Source: Acidobacteriaceae bacterium KBS 83
Lineage (GTDB): Bacteria; Acidobacteriota; Terriglobia; Terriglobales; Acidobacteriaceae
NCBI GenBank assembly: GCA_000381585.1
Contig: KB906741.1
Span: 124,001 to 188,000, forward strand
Reading direction: 5' to 3'
Length of the DNA stretch: 64,000 nucleotides
Below are positions 25,288 to 35,351 of this stretch, in pieces. Within the stretch, counting starts at the first letter, position 1. Every line of letters begins with the position of its first letter. A model generated the notes under the pieces. That model made no database searches, had not been told where the DNA came from, and saw only the letters and a list, made by a program, of their open reading frames with translations. A program made the translations under genes and the position numbers.

Positions 25288-26982
25288 CTAAATCTCCTTC
25301 ACTCCATCCACAAACGCCTTCAGGCGCCGCGAACGCGAAGGATGCCGCAACTTGCGCAGCGCCTTCGCTTCGATCTGTCGGATGCGCTCGCGCGTCACCT
25401 GGAAGCTCTGGCCGACCTCTTCGAGCGTGTGCTCGGAGCCGTCCTCCAGGCCGAAACGCATCTTGATCACGCGCTCTTCGCGCGGCGTCAGGGTGCGCAG
25501 CACCTGGGAGGTGTACTCCTTCAGGTTCACACTGATCACCGCCTCGGACGGCGATACCGCCTGCCGGTCTTCGATGAAGTCGCCCAGGTGCGAATCTTCC
25601 TCTTCGCCGATTGGCGTCTCGAGCGAGATGGGTTCTTGCGCGATCTTCAGCACCTTGCGCACCTTCGCCACAGGGATATCCATCCGTTTGGCGATCTCTT
25701 CTGAGGTAGGCTCGCGTCCCAGCTCCTGCACCAATTGCCGTGAGGTGCGGATGAGCTTGTTGATGGTCTCGATCATGTGTACCGGAATGCGAATGGTGCG
25801 CGCCTGGTCGGCAATCGCACGCGTGATCGCCTGCCGGATCCACCACGTCGCGTAGGTAGAGAACTTGTAACCGCGACGGTATTCGAACTTATCCACGGCC
25901 TTCATCAGACCGATGTTGCCCTCCTGGATCAGGTCCAGAAATTGCAGGCCGCGGTTCGTATACTTCTTCGCGATCGACACCACCAGTCGAAGGTTGGCTT
26001 CAATCAGCTCACGCTTCGCCCGCTCGGCGTCCATGTCCCCCTGGATCATCTCGCGCTGCGTGCGCTTCAGGTCGGCGATCGATACCCCGATCTCCGTCTC
26101 CAGGTGCTCTAGGTCCGTTTTGCAGTTGCGCTGCTGGCGCCGGTACTCCTTCCGAAGCTCTTCGCTCTTTGACGCGTCATGCTTTTGCTCAAGCGACTTG
26201 ATCTGCCGCTCCAGCGTGCGCATCGAATCGACGGTCTTGTTTACCTTGTCGAGCAGGCGCTTGCGCTCAGCATTGGTGTACTTCAACTCACGCACGATGC
26301 GCGATACCTGCACGCGCTCGCGTCCCATCAGCCAGCGCGTCTTGCGATGCTCCTTCGCCCTCGCCTTGGGGTTGATCGTCGCCAGCTTTTCAAGCAGCGC
26401 TTGGGCCTTCTTCTGGTGCTTCAGCAGCGCATCCACCCGGGCGACCGTCGCCTTCACCCGCGCCTGCAGCACTTCTTCGGTAATCTCCTCCTCATCGAAG
26501 ATCACCACTTCCTTGATGTTGCGCACGCCGCGCTTCAGGTCTTCACCCAGCGCGATCACCTCGCGGATCACAATCGGCGACCGCGAGATAGCCTTCAGCA
26601 CGCGAAGCTGTCCACGCTCGATGCGCTTGGCGATTTCCACTTCGCCTTCGCGCGTCAGCAGCGGTACTGTACCCATCTCGCGCAGGTACATGCGGACAGG
26701 GTCGTTCGTCTTCTCGAGTGTTCCCGGTGTCAGGTCCAGTTCAACGTCGTCGCCCTCTTCGGCGTGCTCCGCGTCGAACTTTTCCCCGGCAAACTTGGGC
26801 TCGCCTTCGAGCAGGTCGATGCCCTGTGTGTTAATCGTTGTAATGAGATCGTCAAGGTCGTCCGCCGAATGCATGTTGTCCGGCAGCAGGTCGTTTACCT
26901 CGCCATACGTGAGGTAGCCCTTTTCCTTGCCCTGATCCATCAGTTTCTGAATATCGTCTTCGAACTTGTCTTCAATCGCCAA
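25288..26982 (-). CDS. rpoD: Primary RNA polymerase sigma factor RpoD
   Basis: 564 residues. Region 1.1 opens the protein ([19 protein letters not shown]), then region 1.2 ([20 protein letters not shown]), a charged non-conserved insert, regions 2.1-2.4 ([37 protein letters not shown]), region 3, and region 4.2 ([20 protein letters not shown]). It directs housekeeping transcription. The start codon is TTG (26980-26982) with GGGGAG 12 nt upstream; the next ATG would remove residues that align with region 1.1 of other RpoD proteins. dnaG lies upstream on the same strand, the classic macromolecular-synthesis order, but without rpsU in view. Confidence 0.97.
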   Translation of the reverse strand: MAIEDKFEDDIQKLMDQGKEKGYLTYGEVNDLLPDNMHSADDLDDLITTINTQGIDLLEGEPKFAGEKFDAEHAEEGDDVELDLTPGTLEKTNDPVRMYLREMGTVPLLTREGEVEIAKRIERGQLRVLKAISRSPIVIREVIALGEDLKRGVRNIKEVVIFDEEEITEEVLQARVKATVARVDALLKHQKKAQALLEKLATINPKARAKEHRKTRWLMGRERVQVSRIVRELKYTNAERKRLLDKVNKTVDSMRTLERQIKSLEQKHDASKSEELRKEYRRQQRNCKTDLEHLETEIGVSIADLKRTQREMIQGDMDAERAKRELIEANLRLVVSIAKKYTNRGLQFLDLIQEGNIGLMKAVDKFEYRRGYKFSTYATWWIRQAITRAIADQARTIRIPVHMIETINKLIRTSRQLVQELGREPTSEEIAKRMDIPVAKVRKVLKIAQEPISLETPIGEEEDSHLGDFIEDRQAVSPSEAVISVNLKEYTSQVLRTLTPREERVIKMRFGLEDGSEHTLEEVGQSFQVTRERIRQIEAKALRKLRHPSRSRRLKAFVDGVKEI

Positions 26983-27290
26983 AGCGCGTTTCGTCTCCCC
27001 GCGTAATTTCGCCGCTGCGCAGCCGTTTTTGCTGTGCCGGCTTGTATGCGCAAACCCGTACCTATCTATGAGTGAAGATGCGCGATATGGGCCATCCTAT
27101 GGTGGCAAATCCCGCGGCCTGATCGGCATCGTGCGGGCTGGTGGACGCACACTTCAAGACAGAGATTGTCAGGATACCACGCTGGTGGCCGATTCTCGCA
27201 CGTCAGCCACGTTTATCCTTAACTGTTAGATGTACTTCCGGAGATTTCGTTTCATTCGGCGACCGAACTGTCCGATGATTTTTGGTGCGG
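26983..27290. other. 308-bp gap between dnaG and rpoD
   Basis: No coding frame is convincing. The gap is long enough for an rpoD-specific promoter, as known for other bacteria. No -10/-35 pair stands out by eye. Confidence 0.45.
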
Positions 27291-29090
27291 TCATTCCTGC
27301 CCCAAAATCTCACGCAGCCGCCCATCCAGTTCACGCAGCCGCCGATCCAGCTTCATTCGCTCGGTAATCAACGCGGTCACGCCTGTCAGATCCCCCTTTC
27401 GCTCCGCTTCGGCGATCGCCGCGCGTGTGCGACGTTGCCGATGCTCCACAGAGCGCTGCTCGAGCGTCAGCAGCGCCGATTCCAGCTCAGGGCCGGTCAC
27501 CGGCTCGCTCTCCCGCATCAGCAGTTGCGCCACCATCCCCCGCCCTTCGGAACCGATTGCCTCGAGCGGATCCGATTCTTGCCGGCCGGCCAGCTCTTGG
27601 AGCACGTTCAAGATGCCAAGCCCCTCAAAATCTTCGGCTTGGGATGACATGGCGTCTGCTGCCCGGCGGAAAGTGCCGCTATCCTGCGCTCCCGAGAGCG
27701 CCCGAAGCAGTACCCGCTCGCACTCCGACAGGTTCGAGACTCTCATCGCCGGAATCTGTCCCTGCCGTTTCGCTGCAGCCTGCTTCAGTTCCTGCCGCAG
27801 CAAGGCAGAGTCGACACCCAGCTTCTGCGCCGCATCCTGGGCAAATTCGTCCCGGACGATGGCGTGCGGCATCCGCCGGATATGCGGCAGCAGGAAGTTC
27901 ACCGCCTCCACCTTCCCCTGCGCCGTCCGTACGGGGAAGATCTTCCGCGCCCGCTCGATCAGGTAATCCGAGTGCCGCACCGCACCTTTCAGCGCCTCGG
28001 CATACGCCTGAATGCCCCTTTCGCGCACAAACCGGTCCGGATCCAGACCGCCTTCAAGCGTCACCACGCGCACCTCGAAGCCCTCTTCCGTGAGCAGCGC
28101 AATCGACTTCTCCGCCGCGTTCGCCCCGGCCGTGTCCGGATCGAAGTTCACCACCACGCGCGTTGTGTAACGCCGCAGCAGGCGTGCCTGTTGCTCCGTA
28201 AAGGCCGTTCCGCTGGTAGCCAGCACCGGCGTTACTCCCGCGGCAAACACAGAGATGCAGTCCATCTGCCCTTCCACCAACAGGGCAAAGTTCTGCTGCC
28301 GGATAGCCTGCCGGGCCTTGTCCAGGTTAAACAGCACCTGTCCCTTCGAATAGAGCGGCGTCTCCGGCGAATTCAGGTACTTCGGGCCGCCCTTGTCGTC
28401 CGCATCCAACGCCCGCGCCGTGAACGCGATCACTCTTCCGGCCTCGTTGCTAATCGGAAAGGTAATCCGCTTGCGGAAGCGATCGTATGCCCGGCCACCG
28501 GCGCCGTTCTTCGCTTCACCCTCCTGCCCCTTGTAGCTGAACAGGCCCGAAGCCCGCAGAACCTCTACCGGCGCCGCATTCGCCAGGCGGTCGCGCAAGC
28601 CGCCAAATCCCTCCGGCGCATAGCCGATGCGGAATTTCACGATCGTCTCCGGCTTCAACCCGCGGCTAGTCAGGTACTCTCGCGCCCTCGCGCCCTCGGC
28701 CGATTTCAGCTGCTCTTCAAAGAACAGCGTCGCCTGCTCGTGCAGTTCCAGGAGCCGTCCGCGCAGCCGGCTCTCGGCCGCCTCTTCCGGTGAGTTAAAC
28801 TCCCGCTTCGGCAGCGCAATCCCGCACTTCTGCGCAACGATCTTCACCGCCTCCGGGAAGCTGACCTTCTCGATTTCCTGCACAAACTTGAAGACATCCC
28901 CGGACACGCCGCAGCCAAAGCAGTGGTAAAACTGCCGCGTCACGTGCACGGAGAACGAAGGCGTCTTCTCGCCATGGAAGGGACACAGCCCGGAGTAGTT
29001 CTGAGCGCCGGATTTCTTCAGCGTGATGTACTCGCCGATCACGCGGACGATGTCCGCCTGCTGCTTCACGCTCTGGGCAAAATCCGACAT
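27291..29090 (-). CDS. dnaG: DNA primase DnaG
   Basis: 599 residues from ATG 29090 (MSDFAQSVKQQADIVRVIGE), the conserved primase N-terminus; the frame extends to 29255 but those residues do not fit the family. Zinc-binding domain: Cys36, His39, Cys57, Cys60 (LCPFHGEKTPSF; FYHCFGCG). TOPRIM domain: LVEGQMDCISV with the metal-binding Glu, and NFDPDTAG with the Asp pair. The C-terminal 150 residues form the helicase-interacting region. It makes RNA primers at the replication fork. The ribosome site is weak. A divergent methyltransferase starts about 160 nt upstream. Confidence 0.96.
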   Translation of the reverse strand: MSDFAQSVKQQADIVRVIGEYITLKKSGAQNYSGLCPFHGEKTPSFSVHVTRQFYHCFGCGVSGDVFKFVQEIEKVSFPEAVKIVAQKCGIALPKREFNSPEEAAESRLRGRLLELHEQATLFFEEQLKSAEGARAREYLTSRGLKPETIVKFRIGYAPEGFGGLRDRLANAAPVEVLRASGLFSYKGQEGEAKNGAGGRAYDRFRKRITFPISNEAGRVIAFTARALDADDKGGPKYLNSPETPLYSKGQVLFNLDKARQAIRQQNFALLVEGQMDCISVFAAGVTPVLATSGTAFTEQQARLLRRYTTRVVVNFDPDTAGANAAEKSIALLTEEGFEVRVVTLEGGLDPDRFVRERGIQAYAEALKGAVRHSDYLIERARKIFPVRTAQGKVEAVNFLLPHIRRMPHAIVRDEFAQDAAQKLGVDSALLRQELKQAAAKRQGQIPAMRVSNLSECERVLLRALSGAQDSGTFRRAADAMSSQAEDFEGLGILNVLQELAGRQESDPLEAIGSEGRGMVAQLLMRESEPVTGPELESALLTLEQRSVEHRQRRTRAAIAEAERKGDLTGVTALITERMKLDRRLRELDGRLREILGQE

Positions 29091-29253
29091 GCTGAGGTGC
29101 TGCGACTCCAAGGCCAGTTGTAACCTGATTCTCATCCACTGGCGAACCCACAATTGTGGAAAGCCCGCTAGCTCCCCTGATTCAAGATCCTTCAGATAGA
29201 ATCCACCCGACTCTCCCGATTGACCCTGGCCACCAGCCAGGCGGAGATCCGCC

Positions 29254-30039
29254 ATGACAGAATGGAACGCCTCGGAATACCACCAACTCTCCGCCCTTCA
29301 GGACGTCATGGCGGCGGAGGTCCTCTTGCTCCTCCAACTCAAAGGCAACGAGCGCATCCTTGACGTTGGCTGCGGCAATGGCAAGACAACTGCCTCCATC
29401 GCCGCGCGTGTCCCAAAAGGTTCGGTCGTAGGCGTCGATGCCTCCAGCGATATGGTCGTGTTCGCGAAAGAGCACTGGACCGCCGATCATCCCAATCTTC
29501 AGTTCGCAGTCGCCGATGCCCGCCATCTCCCCTTCAAGCGCGAGTTCGATTTCGTCGTCTCCTTCAACGCCTTGCACTGGATCTCCGATCAGGCATTGCC
29601 CTTGCAGGGAATCCACCAGGCTCTTAAATCGGAAGGCAAAGCTCAGCTGCGTCTGGTCGCCAAGGGGGAACGCACATGCATCGAGGATGTCATCGACGAC
29701 ACTCGCAAGTCGCCTCGCTGGGCCGGCTACTTCAATGGCTTCCGTGATCCCTTCCTGCACCTCATGCCCGACCAGTATGCCGCCCTAGCCGAACAGCAGG
29801 GTTTCCGCGTCCTCAGTATCCGCACATCGGACAAAGCCTGGGACTTCGGCTCCCGCGACGCGTTCCTCGCGCGCATGAAGGTCACCATGATCGAGTGGAC
29901 GCAGCACCTGCCGGAGAGCGATCGCGCTGCCTTCATCACAGATGCGCTGGACCGCTACCGTCGTGTGGCGGTCACGGCGCCCGGCGAAGAGAACTACTTC
30001 CGCTTCTACCAGATGGACATCGTGCTCGCTCTGAGATAG
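29254..30039 (+). CDS. Class I SAM-dependent methyltransferase
   Basis: 261 residues, Rossmann-like fold. Motif I is ILDVGCGNGKTT (about residues 35-46), motif II acidic VVGVDASSDM, motif III AVADARHLPF and motif IV FDFVVSFNALHWI. The pattern FNALHWI resembles trans-aconitate 2-methyltransferases and the UbiE/BioC superfamily, but the substrate is not certain. GGAG sits 7 nt before the ATG. It is divergent from dnaG and followed after 85 nt by an integral-membrane methyltransferase, possibly in one unit. Confidence 0.9.
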   Translation: MTEWNASEYHQLSALQDVMAAEVLLLLQLKGNERILDVGCGNGKTTASIAARVPKGSVVGVDASSDMVVFAKEHWTADHPNLQFAVADARHLPFKREFDFVVSFNALHWISDQALPLQGIHQALKSEGKAQLRLVAKGERTCIEDVIDDTRKSPRWAGYFNGFRDPFLHLMPDQYAALAEQQGFRVLSIRTSDKAWDFGSRDAFLARMKVTMIEWTQHLPESDRAAFITDALDRYRRVAVTAPGEENYFRFYQMDIVLALR

Positions 30040-30124
30040 CAATCGCACGAGCAGATGAGGTCCGGGGTGTACCATCACTGCGCATGCTTCCAGCCGACAC
30101 TCTGAAAGAGCTGTCCCACGCCGC

Positions 30125-30538
30125 ATGAAGGCCAACATTCTCTCCCTGGTGATCCTTCTCGCAGCGCTCCTTTTCTTAGGCCCGCGTTACCTCCACCAGC
30201 CGTGGACTTCGCTGCGCGTCGCGGGGGCGGTCATATCGCTGAGCTCGCTCGGGCTCATCCTCGTCGCACGGTTCCAGCTAGGCCGCGCCTTCTCAATTCG
30301 CGCCAAGGCCACTCGCCTCGTTACCACCGGCCTCTACTCGCGCATTCGCAATCCGATTTACATCGTCGGGTGCTTCTTTTTCCTCGGACTCGCGATGTTC
30401 ATCCCCGCCTGGTGGCTTGTGCTCCTGCTAATCATCGTCATCCCCATGCAGATCATCCGGGCGCGCAGGGAAGCGGCCATCCTTGAGGCCACATTTGGCG
30501 AGGAATACCGACGCTACCGCGAGCAAACCTGGTTCTGA
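30125..30538 (+). CDS. Integral-membrane methyltransferase, isoprenylcysteine carboxylmethyltransferase (ICMT)-like
   Basis: 137 residues with about four membrane segments (residues 5-20, 33-48, 78-92, 94-110). The C-terminal SAM-binding signature of the ICMT/PEMT superfamily is present: LVTTGLYSRIRNPIYIVG and, after the last helix, ATFGEEYRRYREQTW. Bacterial members methylate small or lipid-linked molecules; the true substrate is unknown. The longer N-terminal helices of eukaryotic ICMT are missing, as usual for bacteria. Confidence 0.9.
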   Translation: MKANILSLVILLAALLFLGPRYLHQPWTSLRVAGAVISLSSLGLILVARFQLGRAFSIRAKATRLVTTGLYSRIRNPIYIVGCFFFLGLAMFIPAWWLVLLLIIVIPMQIIRARREAAILEATFGEEYRRYREQTWF

Positions 30539-30780
30539 GAGCAGTTCCTAAGCAGATAACACGCCGAATCGACGTTAACTGCTTTGCTATCTGCCGGCTA
30601 TCCCTGCCCACACAAATACCGTTTCGGCTGGCAAACCCGCTCATGATTTCCTGTCTCTAAGACGAAACGGGATTCGGCGGAGGCGCTGCCGCCGATCGGC
30701 CCCAGCACGTTTCAAACGGACCACTTCCCGGTCCACGCCGCGCTGCCGGCGGTTCAGAACGCCGCAAGGGAGAGATCGTG

Positions 30781-31239
30781 ATGCATTCTGTCCTCGATTC
30801 ACTACACACTTATTTCGACAGGCTCCTGAATGTGCTGCACAGCTATTTCGACAAGATCATGAGGTCGCCGCATCACTGGATGATGTTCGGCGCGGCCGCT
30901 GCGGCCGGTGCAGTGCTGCTCATCGGCATACCGCTGGCGCGGCTTGCCTTCCGTTCGCGCCGCAGCGACGAAGACGACCTTTCGTTCAACACGGCCTACC
31001 CGTCCATGTTGGGACTTACATCCCCCGCGGTCGAATCCCGGCGCGCTGGCTGGGAGTTCGCGCCGCCTCCGGGGTCCCACACGCCGCCTCTGGTGTCAAA
31101 TGTGACCGCGATTAACGAAGCGCTCACGGTTCCATGCATACACTGCGGCGTGACCATCTCCACACGAGAGGATTTCTGTCCGGCGTGCGGGTACGCCCAG
31201 CCAGTGAAGCAAAGTTTCATCGCCGCCTTCCCGGCCTAG
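30781..31239 (+). CDS. Membrane protein with C-terminal zinc ribbon
   Basis: 152 residues from ATG 30781 (the GTG directly before it is in frame but less well spaced from GGGAGAG). An amphipathic N-terminal segment is followed by one membrane helix (about 34-58), a Pro-rich cytoplasmic linker and a zinc-ribbon, CIHCGVTIS-N6-CPACGYA, with two CxxC pairs. Proteins of this layout are common and without assigned role. Not recognised beyond that. The tail QSFIAAFPA is short and hydrophobic. Confidence 0.75.
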   Translation: MHSVLDSLHTYFDRLLNVLHSYFDKIMRSPHHWMMFGAAAAAGAVLLIGIPLARLAFRSRRSDEDDLSFNTAYPSMLGLTSPAVESRRAGWEFAPPPGSHTPPLVSNVTAINEALTVPCIHCGVTISTREDFCPACGYAQPVKQSFIAAFPA

Positions 31240-31260
31240 AGCACCGATAGAATTGCCCGT

Positions 31261-31306
31261 GCCCAGAATTCAGGCATCCTGCTCAAGCTGGGATGCAGGA
31301 CTGGGC
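31261..31306. terminator. Imperfect hairpin between convergent genes
   Basis: Two nested stems, GCCCAG (31261-31266) with CTGGGC (31301-31306) and GCATCC (31274-31279) with GGATGC (31291-31296), between the zinc-ribbon and VOC gene ends. No T-tract; termination is only inferred. Confidence 0.4.
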
Positions 31307-31340
31307 ATAGCCGGCGTCTTTCGGAGAGAGGCGAGTCCGA

Positions 31341-32288
31341 TCAATCTGCCGGGCTCGCCGCAGTGAAATCCGAACAGCACGGCTTGATGACTGGCTGGAA
31401 TTCCATCAGCTCCACGCGGGTACCGTCCGGGTCGTAGAGATTAGCCTGCCACTTGCCGTCCTTGCCCATTGTTGGGCCATCGTGTCGCGGGCTGAAGCGG
31501 ATCGCGTCATCGGCATACAGCTTGGTCACCGCCTTTTCCATGTTGGGCACACCCAGTGAGAAGTGATTCATCACGCCAAGTTGGCGCCCGTCGATCTTGT
31601 CAGCCGGACCCGAGTCCGATCCCGGACCGGTCATCATATATTCCAACCAGTCGTGCCCGTCCGGCGCTTGCTGCGCGACCCAGTCCAGCTTGCCCGGATG
31701 CATCGCGCCATACCAGTACGGCCGGAAGCCGAGCAACTCGCGATAGAAGCGGTCCTCGGCCTCGCGGTCTTTCACCAAAAAACCGACATGGATGATCCGC
31801 GGGCTGACGAGGTTTTCCGACGCGCGGAACGGCCGCGCACCGGATTGAAAGAACTCCACGCGGTTGCCCTCCGGGTCGCGGGTGAAGAACCATTTGCTTC
31901 CATCGGAGCCGGTCTTCACGGCATCGATCTCGCGGTAATGATGCGCGGCCAAGTAGCTGTGAATCACGTCGACTTCGGTGGTCGCGAAGGCCACATGATC
32001 CAGCCGTGTGATCGAATGCTGCGCTGGCAGTGGCAGCACCTCTATGAACTGCTGCTGACTGAACCGGTACACCGTACCATTTGGGTCTTCCGGATCCGGC
32101 TCCTTCACCGCGCCCAACTCGACGCCGTAAAACTTCTCCGCAGCATCCGGTTCGCTGGTGTAAACAGCCATGTGCGAGATGCCAGTGATCTTCGGGCGCG
32201 CATCCTGCGCATGGGCGGCACAGGCGATGGTAAGACCCGCAGAGATCGCCAGCGATAGCAGGGAAGAAAGCAACCGTGGTAGTGGCAT
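31341..32288 (-). CDS. Exported double VOC (glyoxalase-fold) protein
   Basis: 315 residues from ATG 32288, which starts a signal peptide (LLSSLLSLAISAGLTIACAAHAQ). Two vicinal-oxygen-chelate modules follow: residues about 35-150 (ISHMAVYTSEPDAAEKFY; DPEGNRVEFFQ) and 165-290 (RIIHVGFLVKDREAEDRFYR; DPDGTRVELME). Each carries His and Glu at the usual metal positions. Known members are dioxygenases, lyases and resistance proteins; the reaction here is unknown. Exported VOC proteins are frequent in Acidobacteria. It is next to gluQ but 59 nt away; the functional link is doubtful. Confidence 0.85.
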   Translation of the reverse strand: MPLPRLLSSLLSLAISAGLTIACAAHAQDARPKITGISHMAVYTSEPDAAEKFYGVELGAVKEPDPEDPNGTVYRFSQQQFIEVLPLPAQHSITRLDHVAFATTEVDVIHSYLAAHHYREIDAVKTGSDGSKWFFTRDPEGNRVEFFQSGARPFRASENLVSPRIIHVGFLVKDREAEDRFYRELLGFRPYWYGAMHPGKLDWVAQQAPDGHDWLEYMMTGPGSDSGPADKIDGRQLGVMNHFSLGVPNMEKAVTKLYADDAIRFSPRHDGPTMGKDGKWQANLYDPDGTRVELMEFQPVIKPCCSDFTAASPAD

Positions 32289-32347
32289 TATGTTTGGGAC
32301 CAGCCTCAATCGGACTTGGTGCAACACGTCATCATCGCGCAAAACTG

Positions 32348-33283
32348 TTATTTGTGCAGGGCGGCCCCGCCAACTTTGTCAGACAACCACATCGCCCGCA
32401 CTTCGGCCGGCGTCAGCCCGCGCTCCCGCATGGCCCGCAAGCTTAACGCGTCAGTCCGCTTCGCCAGCCGCTGCCCTTGAGCATCGCGCAGCAGCGGGCA
32501 ATGAAGCCACAGCGGTGGCGTGAATCCAAGCGCCCGATACAGCAGCAACTGCCGCGCTGTGGACTTCAACAGGTCCGCGCCGCGCACCACCTCGGTGATC
32601 TGCATGGCCGCATCATCCACCACGCAGGCAAGCTGGTACGCCGGAACATCGTCGCGGCGCCACACCACAAAATCTCCAAAGTCCCGTCCGGCTACATAGG
32701 TCCGCGCGCCCATACCCGAGTCGTCAAAGTGGACCACCTCTCCATCGGTCACACGGCCGTCCACAAGACGGTCCTCCGGAATTCTGAATCGCCAGTTCAC
32801 CCCCGCTGGCTCATGCGCCTCGGCCACAGCAGCACGAGCAGGGCGACAGCGACCCGGATACATCGGCTCGTCGTCTTCGGCCCCGATCTCGTTGCGAGCG
32901 TTTTCTTCCTGGTCCTCATGCGGTGCACTCGCTGCCGTGGCCAGCTCACGTCGTGAGCACGTGCACGGATAGATCCATCCTCCCGCACGCAGCCGCTCCC
33001 ACGCCGCACGATACAGCGCATAACGCTCGCTTTGGCGATACGGCCCAAAGCCTCCTCCAACATCCGGCCCCTCCTGCCACTCAATGCCCAGCCAGCGCAG
33101 GTCTTCGAGCATTGCCGCTGCATATTCAGCCCGCGCACGCTGCGTGTCCAGATCCTCGTCCCGCAGCACCAAAATGCCACCTGCATCCCGCGCTCGCTCA
33201 TACGCCTTCCAGAAGGTGCGCGCATGTCCCAGGTGCAACAATCCGGTAGGAGAGGGCGCGAGCCGGCCCCGATACACACTCAT
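32348..33283 (-). CDS. gluQ: Glutamyl-Q tRNA(Asp) synthetase
   Basis: 311 residues from ATG 33283 (MSVYRGRLAPSPTG). This is a truncated GluRS catalytic core without anticodon-binding domain, the mark of GluQ (YadB), which charges glutamate onto queuosine of tRNA(Asp). HIGH motif: HLGHA; KMSKS-like motif: RLAKRTD. The zinc-site residues are visible in YPCTCSRREL and YPGRCR. A short acidic insert (HEDQEENARNEIGAEDD) lies in the zinc region. Its ATG overlaps the stop of the DUF1569 gene by 4 nt, so the two are co-translated. Confidence 0.93.
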   Translation of the reverse strand: MSVYRGRLAPSPTGLLHLGHARTFWKAYERARDAGGILVLRDEDLDTQRARAEYAAAMLEDLRWLGIEWQEGPDVGGGFGPYRQSERYALYRAAWERLRAGGWIYPCTCSRRELATAASAPHEDQEENARNEIGAEDDEPMYPGRCRPARAAVAEAHEPAGVNWRFRIPEDRLVDGRVTDGEVVHFDDSGMGARTYVAGRDFGDFVVWRRDDVPAYQLACVVDDAAMQITEVVRGADLLKSTARQLLLYRALGFTPPLWLHCPLLRDAQGQRLAKRTDALSLRAMRERGLTPAEVRAMWLSDKVGGAALHK

Positions 33284-33735
33284 ACGCTGAACTGGCGCAG
33301 ATGATGGTCGGCATGCAGATAGCCCCAGCGCAGCCAGTCCGCGCGCCGCATGCCGCCGAACATCGGATGTGTTGTCGCCAGATCGGCGCATCCGCAGAAG
33401 TGCGCGAAAGTCTCGAGCAGTCGCGCGCGGTCTCGTGCGAATTCCCCTGGCGGAGTACCTCCTCCGCCCTGCCGCACCGATTCGCTGGTCACGAGGTTAC
33501 GCGGCCATTGCATTGGCGTGCGCAGCGCCACAAACTTTGCGCACCACGGCGGAATTCCCAGCTTGGCCGCCGAAAACGGCCTTTCACCCATCACTGCCCG
33601 ATAGCTGTCATCCAGATGGCACAGCATGCCGCCCACCGACATCGATCCCCATCGCCGCGGCGACTCAGGTGTGAGCGCAGCAATCCGCTGCCGGACCTGC
33701 TCACAATCTGGCGTGTTAGCTAATGTTTTCGCCAT
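33280..33735 (-). CDS. DUF1569/DinB-superfamily protein
   Basis: 151 residues from ATG 33735, with GGAGA 7 nt upstream; longer frames into the polymerase gene are rejected. A four-helix metal-binding bundle pattern: SVGGMLCHLDDSYRAVMG (first His) and WGYLHADHHLRQF (HADHHLRQ, the C-terminal metal motif). These DinB-like proteins may be thiol-linked transferases or hydrolases; the role is unknown. It is co-translated with gluQ (4-nt overlap) and lies 46 nt after the polymerase gene. Confidence 0.87.
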   Translation of the reverse strand: MAKTLANTPDCEQVRQRIAALTPESPRRWGSMSVGGMLCHLDDSYRAVMGERPFSAAKLGIPPWCAKFVALRTPMQWPRNLVTSESVRQGGGGTPPGEFARDRARLLETFAHFCGCADLATTHPMFGGMRRADWLRWGYLHADHHLRQFSV

Positions 33736-33781
33736 AACAATTCTCCACGCGCAAGAATAGCGTGTGGCTTCCATCGAAGCC

Positions 33782-35116
33782 TCAGAACAAGTCCGGGATA
33801 CTCGTAAATGCAATCCGCGTCGGCGCCGCTGTGCCCGCCGGCAGCATGCTCGCGTAGAACAGCATTGTCGTTCCGTGCTTCTTGTTGATGCTGTCCATGG
33901 TCGCTGACAGATTCGTCCGCCGCATCTCTCTCTCCAGGCCGGCAAAGAGGTCCAGCGTGTGGAGGTGATCCGGCACCAGGTTGCTCAGCGCCACCCCCAC
34001 ATAGAACGGCTTCTCATAATTCCGTCCGGTTGGCATGCGCGCCCATAGCTTACGCAGTCCCTCGGTCAGCGTCTGGTTGTCCTGGCATTCCACCAGTGAG
34101 GTGCTCTCCGACCAACTCAGCTGCGGAATGCCCGAGTTGTGCTGGCGAGCCGATAAGTCCTTCGCCACGGCAAAGTTCGCGCTTAGCCGCAGGTTGGTCG
34201 TCCACAACTTTGCTGTCCGCAGCCGCATCGCCGCCTTGTGCAGCAGCTTGCTCACCACGGCATACGCGCCATCGCGCGTGCGCAACTCCGGTGCCAGCAC
34301 ATGGCTGTGACTGATGGATTTCGCGTGCTCCAGCTCCGTATCTTCGAAATCCTCGCCGCGCAACCAGTGCCATAGCTTATCCCCGCCCATGCCGCCCCAC
34401 AGATTGTTCATCTGGTCGCGATCGAGCGCCCATAGCTGCTTCATCGTCCGGATGCCTGCCTGGTGAAGCCGCGCCTCCATGCGCGGTCCGATGCCCGGCA
34501 GATCCCGCGGCGTCAGTCCCAGCAGTGCGGCTTCCAGGATGTCCGGTGTCAGCGCCACCAGCCCGTCGGGTTTTTCCATATCGCTCGCTACTTTCGACAG
34601 GTACCGGTTTGGCGCCAGCCCGACCGAGCAGCGCAGCGTCGAACCTACCGTCTCGCGGATCTTCGTTTTGACCCGCTGCGCCAGATCGAGCGCAGCCAGT
34701 AGTGGCTGCTCCCGGCCGACCAACCTGCACGCCATCTCATCGATCGACATCACCGATGTGACTGGCACTACTGTCTCCACCGCCTCGACGATGCGGTTGT
34801 GGTAGTCGACGTACAACTCGTGCCGCGCTTCCACCAACGCGATGCCCGGGCACATTCGCTTCGCCTCGCCCACCTGCGTGCCCGTTTTCACGCCGAAGAC
34901 CTTCGCCTCGTAGCTTGCCGCGATGCAGCATGTTGTATCCGCCACCACCGGCACTACCGCTACCGGCCTGCCCCGCAGGCTCGGCACCAGCTCCTGCTCC
35001 ACCGAGGCGAAGTAGGAATTCAGATCCAGGAAGAGCCAGCGGAGCCGGGGCTCGCCTTCGCTTGTCGGATTTTTGCCGGAAAATGTCACGCAGATCGATT
35101 CTGCTGCCGCTCCCAC
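33782..35116 (-). CDS. Y-family DNA polymerase (DinB/Pol IV-like)
   Basis: 444 residues, translesion polymerase. The palm contains the metal-binding Asp in FLDLNSYFASVEQ (Tyr as steric gate) and the Asp-Glu pair in MSIDEMACRL, so the active site is complete. A helix-hairpin-helix follows (DLPGIGPRMEARLHQAGI), then a little-finger-like C-terminal part. It lacks the usual GGxxxRGVVST block of Pol IV (here PVVADTTCCIAASYEA), so it belongs to a divergent subgroup. The start codon is GTG; the ribosome site is weak. No LexA box is recognised upstream. Confidence 0.9.
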   Translation of the reverse strand: MGAAAESICVTFSGKNPTSEGEPRLRWLFLDLNSYFASVEQELVPSLRGRPVAVVPVVADTTCCIAASYEAKVFGVKTGTQVGEAKRMCPGIALVEARHELYVDYHNRIVEAVETVVPVTSVMSIDEMACRLVGREQPLLAALDLAQRVKTKIRETVGSTLRCSVGLAPNRYLSKVASDMEKPDGLVALTPDILEAALLGLTPRDLPGIGPRMEARLHQAGIRTMKQLWALDRDQMNNLWGGMGGDKLWHWLRGEDFEDTELEHAKSISHSHVLAPELRTRDGAYAVVSKLLHKAAMRLRTAKLWTTNLRLSANFAVAKDLSARQHNSGIPQLSWSESTSLVECQDNQTLTEGLRKLWARMPTGRNYEKPFYVGVALSNLVPDHLHTLDLFAGLEREMRRTNLSATMDSINKKHGTTMLFYASMLPAGTAAPTRIAFTSIPDLF

Positions 35117-35240
35117 GGAACCCGCAAATGGTGGAAAACGTATATTCCTCTACTGGGAATGGCCGCCAAAGACATGTTGGAGAAACGCTTCCCAACGGCC
35201 CATCTCCCGCGTTACTCTCATCTGCGTGTATTGAGGGAGC

Positions 35241-35265
35241 GCGTTTGACCCCTTCGGGGGGACGC
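35241..35265 (+). other. Hairpin with TTCG tetraloop
   Basis: CCCC-TTCG-GGGG (35249-35260) inside GCGT/ACGC (35241-35244 with 35262-35265), in the divergent region before the small membrane-protein gene. No T-tract. It may be a leader structure or a symmetrical operator. Confidence 0.35.
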
Positions 35266-35351
35266 TGTCAATAGCAAATCAGGTTATTCTTGCTCTGACG
35301 GCAACCAAATGGCCGCTTTTGCTTTCATAGTCACCGACGCGGAGTATTTCG

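Noticed and set aside
25913-26917. 334-codon plus-strand frame over rpoD
   Set aside because: Ser/Arg-rich antisense shadow of the sigma factor gene.
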